Source: an uncultured Bacilli bacterium
Lineage (GTDB): Bacteria > Bacillota_I > Bacilli_A > RF39 > UBA660
DNA: 34,345 nucleotides
Direction: 5' to 3'
Assembly (NCBI GenBank): GCA_947628375.1
Contig: CANQZQ010000003.1
Location: 1 to 34,345 of the forward strand
The position numbers and the translations under genes were made by a program. A model generated the notes under the pieces. The model searched no databases. It saw nothing but the letters and a program-made list of their open reading frames with translations, and was not told where the DNA came from. Below, in pieces: positions 1-7,055 of the stretch. Every line of letters starts with the position of its first letter. Within the stretch, counting starts at the first letter, position 1.

Positions 1-40
1 ACTGTTTTTAAAATTTTGAGTGTTTTCTCTTTTATTTTAG

Positions 41-480
41 AAAAAATTTATTTTCCCACATCTAGTTTACTACATCTCAATAAACGTGAATCTTGCTAAG
101 TATAAAGAGAAGTGGTATGATAAAGTTATCAAAGGAAGCAAAGAAAATATATATTTAGTAACATTAAGTGCTAATGAAGAAGAGTTAGGAAAATAAAAGA
201 GAATTGTCATGAAAAGGTAGTAAAGGAGACGATCGATAAAGTGTTTGAATTAAATGAAGATGGAACAATAACTAGATTGGTATCATATGAAGATGAACAA
301 AAGTGGCTTATCAAAAGAGGAAAAGAATTAGCTAAAGAAGCAGGAATAAAAGAAGGTATTAAAGAAAATCAAATGAATACTGCTAAAAAGTTACTATTAA
401 GAGGAATGGAAATAAAAGAAGTAAGTGAAATAACAAACTTAAAAGAAGAAGAAATAATAAAGATTCAAAAAGAATTATAA
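41..480 (+). pseudogene. Remnant of Rpn-family (PD-(D/E)XK) recombination-promoting nuclease/putative transposase
   Basis: Open segment 41-195 reads ...FPHLVYYISINVNLAKYKEKWYDKVIKGSKENIYLVTLSANEEELGK*. The coding continues in another frame as ENCHEKVVKETIDKVFELNEDGTITRLVSYEDEQKWLIKRGKELAKEAGIKEGIKE..., the typical Rpn C-terminus. A frameshift lies near 195-205 and the 5' end is missing. Confidence 0.65.
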
Positions 481-534
481 TTATTTCTTTTTAATTTAAT
501 TAAATAATGTTACAATAAATAAAAGTGATGTAGT

Positions 535-1680
535 ATGAAGAAATTAATTAAATTATTAAAAGATAAAGAGTTAAATTATTTAAATCAAATAAATGATTTT
601 ATTGATCCAACCTGTATTTATTTACCAAAAGATAATAATTATCAAGTTAATGATTATATCTATAAGAATACTTTTATTAATAATATTCCTTCTTCTATAT
701 CTGGTAAAATTGCTAAAATAGAAAAAAGAAAATTTAATAATGAAGATATTTTTTGTTATCAAATAATAAATGATTTTAAAGAAAATGCGAAAAATAAAAT
801 TCGTAAAAAAAGTCCTAAAAACAAAGAAGAATTAATGAATTATTTAGATTTATTTCATTTAACAGAAATTATAAATAAAATAAATGAAAAAGGAAACTTA
901 AATAACATTGTCGTTTGTGCAGTCGATGAAGAATGCTATTCATTTAATGAATTCATTAGTTTATCTAATTATTATAATGAAATAATCACGACTCTTAATC
1001 ATTTACTTGAAATTTGTGTTATTAATAATGGATTTATAGCTACTAAAAATACCGATAGTGGAAGTATTAAAAAAGTTAAATCCATCTTAGGTACTTATCC
1101 TAATATCAAAATGAAACTTTTACCAGATCTATATTTAATAAGTTATGAGGAATATTTATGCTCTTATCTCAATATCAAAAAAGAAGAAACATTAATATTT
1201 AATACTAATGAAATTTTAATATTATATAATGCTTTATTTAAAAATAGAGTTTTAAATGAAAAAATAATTACCATCAGTGGTAACAATATTGCCAAATCTT
1301 TAATTATTAAAACAAGAATAGGGACTCCTTTAAAAGAAATAATTGATAAGTTTATTGAAATTAAAGATAATAATTATAATATTTTTATTAATGGTATTTA
1401 TGTGGGGTATCAAGTCACTAGCTTTTCGGATGTCATTATTTCTCCTTCAATTCATACAATTATAATAAATAAATTAGTAATAGAAGAAGAAACTGAATGC
1501 CTTAACTGTGGAGCATGTTTTAAAATATGCCCAGTTAATATCAATGTTAAGAAATGCTATTTTGAAAAAATGCTTAGTAAAAAATGTTTAGGCTGTGGTT
1601 TATGTAATTATATATGTCCTGCTAATTTAAAACTAAAAGAAGTAATAAAGGATGGTGCTTATGAAGAAAAAAACAACTAA
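535..1680 (+). CDS. RnfC-like electron transport complex subunit, divergent, two 4Fe-4S motifs
   Basis: N-terminal SISGKIAKIEKR barrel-sandwich-like motif, central RnfC-like region (ITISGNNIAKSLIIKTRIGTPLKEII), C-terminal CLNCGACFKICP and CLGCGLCNYICP. Followed directly by an RnfD-like gene. Confidence 0.75.
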   Translation: MKKLIKLLKDKELNYLNQINDFIDPTCIYLPKDNNYQVNDYIYKNTFINNIPSSISGKIAKIEKRKFNNEDIFCYQIINDFKENAKNKIRKKSPKNKEELMNYLDLFHLTEIINKINEKGNLNNIVVCAVDEECYSFNEFISLSNYYNEIITTLNHLLEICVINNGFIATKNTDSGSIKKVKSILGTYPNIKMKLLPDLYLISYEEYLCSYLNIKKEETLIFNTNEILILYNALFKNRVLNEKIITISGNNIAKSLIIKTRIGTPLKEIIDKFIEIKDNNYNIFINGIYVGYQVTSFSDVIISPSIHTIIINKLVIEEETECLNCGACFKICPVNINVKKCYFEKMLSKKCLGCGLCNYICPANLKLKEVIKDGAYEEKNN

Positions 1681-2503
1681 AGATATCGTTATTATTAATA
1701 TAATACTTTTAATTCCTTTAATTATTTATGGCATTTTTAAAAATGGTTATCTCTTATATGAAAGAAATTTAATTCCTTTTTATATAATTTTTAAACCATT
1801 ATATTTGACTATTATTAGTATTCTTATTAAATTTTTTTTTGATTTTATTACTACTAAAAAAATAAATGTTAATTATAACCTTTTATATATGATTTTAATA
1901 AGTATGATTATGCCATATAATATTAATATATTAGTATATATAATAACTCTAATAATTACTTATTTGCTTACTAGTTTATTAGAAACTAAGTTTAAATTTA
2001 ATAAAGTAGCACTAATTTATTTAATTATAATTTTAATAAATTCTATCTTTAATGGTTTAACTTTTCAAAATCCCTTAGAAAGTACTGCTTCTTTTAATTT
2101 TTCTTTTTTAGATTTACTTATGGGTAGATGTATCGGAGGAATATCATCAACTAGTATTATCTTTAGTTTACTTGCTTATACTTTATTAATAAATTCTTAT
2201 TATTATAAAAAAGATATGCCTTTATTTATTAACATTTCTTACCTTTTCTTATCTTTCATTTTTTATTTAATTACTCATAATAGTGATATTCTACTAAATA
2301 GTGAACTTATTTTTGCTAGTATTTTTATTGCCCCATTACCCAAATATTCACCCTATAAAGTAAAAGGCCAAGTAATTGAAGGCATATTAATAGGAATTAT
2401 TTCTTTTATCATATCTATCTTATTTAATAAAGTAATAAGTATTTATATATCTATCTTTTTAGTATCTTTACTTGCAAATTTATCTTTAAAAAAAAATAAC
2501 TAA
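1661..2503 (+). CDS. RnfD/NqrB-like membrane protein
   Basis: Polytopic protein with LMGRCIGGISSTSIIFSLLAYTLLI and IAPLPKYSPYKVKGQVIEGILIGIISFII, matching the RnfD pattern. ORF opens at 1652, but ATG 1661 fits the AAGGA SD better. Confidence 0.7.
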   Translation: MKKKTTKDIVIINIILLIPLIIYGIFKNGYLLYERNLIPFYIIFKPLYLTIISILIKFFFDFITTKKINVNYNLLYMILISMIMPYNINILVYIITLIITYLLTSLLETKFKFNKVALIYLIIILINSIFNGLTFQNPLESTASFNFSFLDLLMGRCIGGISSTSIIFSLLAYTLLINSYYYKKDMPLFINISYLFLSFIFYLITHNSDILLNSELIFASIFIAPLPKYSPYKVKGQVIEGILIGIISFIISILFNKVISIYISIFLVSLLANLSLKKNN

Positions 2504-2520
2504 ATTCCTTAAATTTTATT

Positions 2521-2540
2521 TGCCTTTTTAGGCATTTTTT
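2521..2540 (+). terminator. Short hairpin plus T6
   Basis: TGCC-TTTTTA-GGCA-TTTTTT just after the rnfD-like stop. The stem is only 4 bp. Confidence 0.4.
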
Positions 2541-2709
2541 ATTATAATAAATAAATGTTTTAAAAAAAGGGAGTTTTAATATGAAAATTATCAAATTCAA
2601 TTAGATTATAATGGCAAAATTCAAAAAAAATATCAAAAATTCAAAAAATTTTAACGAAAAAAAAGGAAATCGAGGTATAAGCGACAATATATATTATTAG
2701 AGGGGAAAA

Positions 2710-4455
2710 ATGCAAGCAATAAGTGAAGAAAAAATAAAAGAAATAAGAAATAGTGCTGATATTGTTAGTATTATCTCAAATTATATACCATTAAAAATGC
2801 AAGGCAAAAACTACTTTGGTGTCTGTCCATTCCATGATGATCATAATCCAAGTATGTCTGTTTCTAAAGAAAGACAGTTATATAAATGCTTTGTATGTAA
2901 TAAAGGTGGTAATGTTTTTAATTTTGTTAAAGATTATGAAAATATCTCTTATATTGAAGCTGTTGTTAAAGTAGCTAATTTAGTAGGTATTCCTATTACT
3001 TATACATATTCTAAAAAAAATGATGATAAATATAAAGAAGAATATGAAATAATGGATTTTACAACTAATATTTATCAAAATAATTTGAATAGTAAAGAAG
3101 GACTCAAAGCTAAAGAATATTTAGAGAAAAGAAATATTACATCAGATATAATTAAAGAATTTAGAATTGGTTATGCCCTTGATGATAATAAATATTTATA
3201 TAATGTTTTAACGAAAAAGAATTATAATCTAGATAAATTAGACGAACTTGGTTTAGTTAATAAAGATGGTCTTCAAGGGTATGATAAATTTCAAAATCGT
3301 ATTATGATTCCTATAACTAATTTAGATGGTCAAACTGTTGGCTTTACAGGAAGAATTTTTAATGGTGAAGATAGTGCTAAATATATTAATACTAAAGAAA
3401 CAGCTATATATAAGAAAGGTAATATTATATTTAATTATCATAATGCTCTTCCTTATATTAGAGAAGAAAAATGTGCCATTTTAGTTGAAGGCAATATGGA
3501 CGCCATAAGAATGTATTCATCTGGTGTTAAAAATGTTTTAGCTTTAATGGGAACTGCCATTACCAAAGAACAAATTGAAATATTAAAAAAATTAAGAGTT
3601 CCCATTATTCTTATGTTAGATAATGATAATGCGGGGGAAATAGCCACTAATAACATTGGCGATGAATTAATTAAAAATAATATTAAAGTGGAAGTTGTAA
3701 GACTAAAAAGAGCTAAAGATCCCGACGAATACATAGTTTCTTTTGGCATTGAAGCTTTTAAAGACGTAATAAAAAATAGTCAAAGTTACATAGATTATAA
3801 ATTAGAATATTTAAAAAATAATAAAAATTTAAATAATACTATTGAGTTAGTTAATTATATAAAAGATGTTTTAAAAATTTTAGATACATCAGATAATTTA
3901 ACTAAAGAATTAGTGTTAAAAAAAATTAGTAATGAATATAATATCGATTATGATATGTTAAAAAAAGAAGTTACTTTTAAAGAAGAAGTCAAAAAAGAAA
4001 ATCCTTATATTAGTAAAACAAAAAAAGATAAATATAAAGTTTGTGTTAATAATATACTATATTATTTAATGAGTGATAGTAAATATTTGAAAATATTTAA
4101 TAAAAAATTAGGCTTTTTAAAAAACGCTAAAGAAAGAAATTTAGTAACAGAAATTGAATATTATATTGATTTATATGGTAAAATAAATTTAGCGGACTTT
4201 TTAAGTTATGCTGAAAATGTAAAGAGTATTAAAGATATTGTTAATGAAGTAACAACTAGTGTCAGTTTTGATGATTTAGAAGAAGAAACATTTATGGATT
4301 ATTTAAATGTTTTAAATGAATTATTAATGAAAGAAAATATTATAGAAATAAAAGAAAAGATAAATAAGTCAAGTGATATTAATGAACAAATAGAAAATAT
4401 TAATAGACAAATTGATTTAACTAAAAAAATATTAGATGAAAAAAAGGAAGTGTAA
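2710..4455 (+). CDS. dnaG: DNA primase
   Basis: Zinc-binding CPFHDDHNPSMSVSKERQLYKCFVCNKGGN, TOPRIM-like LVEGNMDAIRMYSSGVKNVLALMGTA / LMLDNDNAG. Upstream of rpoD. Confidence 0.97.
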   Translation: MQAISEEKIKEIRNSADIVSIISNYIPLKMQGKNYFGVCPFHDDHNPSMSVSKERQLYKCFVCNKGGNVFNFVKDYENISYIEAVVKVANLVGIPITYTYSKKNDDKYKEEYEIMDFTTNIYQNNLNSKEGLKAKEYLEKRNITSDIIKEFRIGYALDDNKYLYNVLTKKNYNLDKLDELGLVNKDGLQGYDKFQNRIMIPITNLDGQTVGFTGRIFNGEDSAKYINTKETAIYKKGNIIFNYHNALPYIREEKCAILVEGNMDAIRMYSSGVKNVLALMGTAITKEQIEILKKLRVPIILMLDNDNAGEIATNNIGDELIKNNIKVEVVRLKRAKDPDEYIVSFGIEAFKDVIKNSQSYIDYKLEYLKNNKNLNNTIELVNYIKDVLKILDTSDNLTKELVLKKISNEYNIDYDMLKKEVTFKEEVKKENPYISKTKKDKYKVCVNNILYYLMSDSKYLKIFNKKLGFLKNAKERNLVTEIEYYIDLYGKINLADFLSYAENVKSIKDIVNEVTTSVSFDDLEEETFMDYLNVLNELLMKENIIEIKEKINKSSDINEQIENINRQIDLTKKILDEKKEV

Positions 4456-4458
4456 ATA

Positions 4459-5565
4459 ATGTTAGAAATTAAAACATTTGAAGAAAGAAAAGAAGAATTA
4501 ATTAAAAAAGGAGAAGAAAAAGGCTATATAACATTTGAAGAATTAGCGGCCTCTTTAAAAGGATTAGAGATTGATAACGATACTTTAGATGATTTGTATA
4601 ATTCTTTTGTTGATGCTGGAATAAGTGTTATTACAGAAGAAGATGCAGAAAATGGTGGTGGAGATGCCCCAGATTTAATGCATTTAGAAGAAGAGCCAGT
4701 TATTCTTGATGAAGAAGAATTAACTAAAGACGTTAATATAAATGATCCGGTTCGGATGTATTTGAAAGAAATTGGTCGAATAAGTTTGCTTTCTAATGAA
4801 GAAGAAATGAATATTTCTATGCGTATTGCTGATGGTGATGAAGATGCTAAAAGAATTTTAGCTGAAAGTAATTTACGTTTAGTTGTATCTATTGCTAAAA
4901 GATATGTGGGAAGAGGTTTATTATTCCTTGATTTAATTCAAGAAGGTAACATTGGTTTAATGAAAGCAGTTGAAAAATTTGACTATGATAAAGGTTATAA
5001 ATTTTCAACTTATGCCACTTGGTGGATAAGACAAGCTATCACTAGAGCACTAGCAGATCAAGCAAGAACGATAAGAGTGCCAGTTCATATGGTTGAAACT
5101 ATTAATAAAATGGTTCGTGTTCAAAGGCAAATGACCCTTGAGTTAAATAGAGAACCATCTGATGAAGAAATTGCTAAAAAAATGGGGGTTTCAGTCGACA
5201 AAGTAAGAGAGGTTATAAAAATTAGCCAAGAACCAGTATCTTTAGAAACTCCCATTGGGGAAGAAGATGATTCACATTTAGGAGATTTTCTAAAAGATGA
5301 AAGCAGTTTGTCACCAGAAGAATACACGGAAAATGAAATTTTAAAAGAGGAAATAAAAGAGGTTTTACAAACATTACAACCAAGAGAACAAGAAGTACTG
5401 GAACTTAGATTTGGCTTAACTGATGGAACATGTCATACTTTAGAAGATGTTGGTAAACGCTTTAATGTTACAAGAGAAAGAATCAGACAAATTGAAGCAA
5501 AAGCCTTAAGAAAATTACGCCATCCATCAAGAGCTAAGAAATTAAAAGATTTCTTAAATAATTAA
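4459..5565 (+). CDS. rpoD: RNA polymerase primary sigma factor (sigma-A/RpoD)
   Basis: [60 protein letters not shown]; region 4 [22 protein letters not shown]. Confidence 0.98.
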   Translation: MLEIKTFEERKEELIKKGEEKGYITFEELAASLKGLEIDNDTLDDLYNSFVDAGISVITEEDAENGGGDAPDLMHLEEEPVILDEEELTKDVNINDPVRMYLKEIGRISLLSNEEEMNISMRIADGDEDAKRILAESNLRLVVSIAKRYVGRGLLFLDLIQEGNIGLMKAVEKFDYDKGYKFSTYATWWIRQAITRALADQARTIRVPVHMVETINKMVRVQRQMTLELNREPSDEEIAKKMGVSVDKVREVIKISQEPVSLETPIGEEDDSHLGDFLKDESSLSPEEYTENEILKEEIKEVLQTLQPREQEVLELRFGLTDGTCHTLEDVGKRFNVTRERIRQIEAKALRKLRHPSRAKKLKDFLNN

Positions 5566-5566
5566 A

Positions 5567-6187
5567 ATGAATAGTGAAAGATTAAATAAAATTGCTAGTA
5601 AAATTAGCAAAAATGACATTGTTTTAGACGTTGGTTGTGATCATGGCTATTTAAGTATTATACTTAAAAAAAATAAATTATGTAAAAAAGTCTATGCTAG
5701 CGAAATATCTCAAAATGCTTTAGATAATGCTAAAGCTAATTTTAAAAAAAATCATGTTAAAATAGATATCTTTTTAAGTGATGGATTTAAAAATATTCCT
5801 GTAGAGTTTAATACTGCTGTGATTGCCGGTATGGGTACGCATACTATTTTAAATATTTTAAATCATCCTTCTGCTCCCGAAAAATTAATTCTGGCTAGTA
5901 ATAATGATTATTATTTACTTCGTAAAACTTTAAATGAAATTGGATATAAAATAGTATCAGAAGATGTAGTCTTAGAAAATAATCATTATTATGTTATTCT
6001 TTTATGTATCAAAGCTTATCAAAAATTATCGAGAAAAGAATTGCTTTACGGTATATCTAATAATGAAACATATTATAATTATTTATTAAATGAAAGAAAA
6101 AAGATACTTCCAAAAGTACCTTTATCAAAAAAAATTAAATTAATGAAAGAATGTTATGAATTAAAAGGCCTTATTGAAAAAAAGTAA
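5567..6187 (+). CDS. trmK: tRNA (adenine(22)-N(1))-methyltransferase TrmK
   Basis: MNSERLNKIASKISKNDIVLDVGCDHGYLSIIL...; conserved dnaG-rpoD-trmK order. Confidence 0.93.
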   Translation: MNSERLNKIASKISKNDIVLDVGCDHGYLSIILKKNKLCKKVYASEISQNALDNAKANFKKNHVKIDIFLSDGFKNIPVEFNTAVIAGMGTHTILNILNHPSAPEKLILASNNDYYLLRKTLNEIGYKIVSEDVVLENNHYYVILLCIKAYQKLSRKELLYGISNNETYYNYLLNERKKILPKVPLSKKIKLMKECYELKGLIEKK

Positions 6188-6458
6188 GTCCTTTTTCATT
6201 TGCATTATTATTAATATTATTTATATTATTAATTTTTTCTTTTATTGGTCCAATATTTTTAGCTGTATTATCCATTACTCTTTTAGTAGTAGTATTGCCA
6301 AATTCTTTTAATAAGCTCATAGCATTTCTTGCACTACTTACTAAAGGCTTTGCTTCTTTATATATGGGAATAACTTGATTAACAACATTTAATGTTTTAG
6401 AAATGCCCCCAATAATTCTTGTTAAAGAAAGTCCACTTCCTATTCTTGGCCCAAACAT
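6171..6458 (-). CDS. YqfQ/VrrA-like small protein
   Basis: MFGPRIGSGLSLTRIIGGISKTLNVVNQVIPIYKEAKPLVSSARNAMSLLKEF resembles the YqfQ-like pattern. Located near trmK as in Bacillus; convergent overlap with the trmK 3' end. Confidence 0.5.
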   Translation of the reverse strand: MFGPRIGSGLSLTRIIGGISKTLNVVNQVIPIYKEAKPLVSSARNAMSLLKEFGNTTTKRVMDNTAKNIGPIKEKINNINNINNNANEKGLTFFQ

Positions 6459-6494
6459 CTAAACCACCTATAATATTTTATGCAAAATTATAAA

Positions 6495-6941
6495 TTATTT
6501 TCTTTTATGAATATTTCTATCATCAGTTAAATATAAAAGATAATCAATAGAAACATTATAATATTTAGCTAAAATTATAAGCTTATTAATAGGTATTTCA
6601 CTATAATCAGATTCATAATGGGAATAGCCTTTACGAGACATATTAAGTATTTTAGCAATATCTTCTTGTAATAAATCTCGATCTTCTCTTATTTCTTTTA
6701 ATCTTATTAAAGAATTATTATTTATTTTTGATTCTTCATATTTATCTTTAATATCAGTTAATTCTAATAAATAATCAACACTAACATTATAAAAAGAAGC
6801 TAGGTTTTTAAGAGTCTCTAACGATATTTTTCTTGCTTCTCTTTCATATTGTGAATAACCAGTTTGGCTCATATTTATTAGATTAGCTAATTCTTTTTGA
6901 CTTAAATTTTTTTCTTTTCTTAAACTCTTTAATCTTTTCAT
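6495..6941 (-). CDS. Transcriptional regulator with two tandem XRE/Cro-C1 HTH domains
   Basis: Two homologous units: MKRLKSLRKEKNLSQKELANLINMSQTGYSQYERE...YNVSVDYLLELTD and LIRLKEIREDRDLLQEDIAKILNMSRKGYSHYESD...YNVSIDYLLYLTD. Confidence 0.93.
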   Translation of the reverse strand: MKRLKSLRKEKNLSQKELANLINMSQTGYSQYEREARKISLETLKNLASFYNVSVDYLLELTDIKDKYEESKINNNSLIRLKEIREDRDLLQEDIAKILNMSRKGYSHYESDYSEIPINKLIILAKYYNVSIDYLLYLTDDRNIHKRK

Positions 6942-6972
6942 AAATAATCAACTAAAATTTATCATAACCAAA

Positions 6973-7002
6973 ATTATACATTGACTTATGCTCATAATTG
7001 AA
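6973..7002 (-). promoter_or_regulatory. Predicted sigma-A promoter of the tandem-HTH regulator
   Basis: Minus strand: TTCAAT (7002-6997), 18-bp spacer, TATAAT (6978-6973). Confidence 0.55.
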
Positions 7003-7009
7003 TTAAAAT
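6981..7009 (+). promoter_or_regulatory. Predicted sigma-A promoter of the 7056 surface-protein gene
   Basis: TTGACT (6981-6986), 17-bp spacer, TAAAAT (7004-7009). Confidence 0.6.
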
Positions 7010-7044
7010 ATAAATATATAAAATAACTCATATATGAGCATAAG
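6985..7044. promoter_or_regulatory. Putative repressor operators: 12-bp inverted repeat
   Basis: CTTATGCTCATA (6985-6996) and TATGAGCATAAG (7033-7044) are perfect reverse complements. The second overlaps the palindrome CTCATATATGAG (7027-7038). Confidence 0.65.
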
Positions 7045-7055
7045 GAGTAATATCT

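Noticed and set aside
2611-2700. 29-aa ORF MAKFKKNIKNSKNFNEKKGNRGISDNIYY and preceding SD-ATG MKIIKFN* upstream of dnaG
   Set aside because: Low complexity, Lys/Asn-rich as expected from AT-rich intergenic sequence, no recognisable family. Cannot be supported as a gene.
3453-3749. Antisense ORF inside dnaG (likewise 5121-5327, 11155-11439, 25204-25428, 26888-27151, 28027-28251, 29311-29505, 30225-30419, 31947-32201, 32319-32633)
   Set aside because: Each lies wholly or almost wholly within a confidently identified gene on the other strand and has no recognisable domain.
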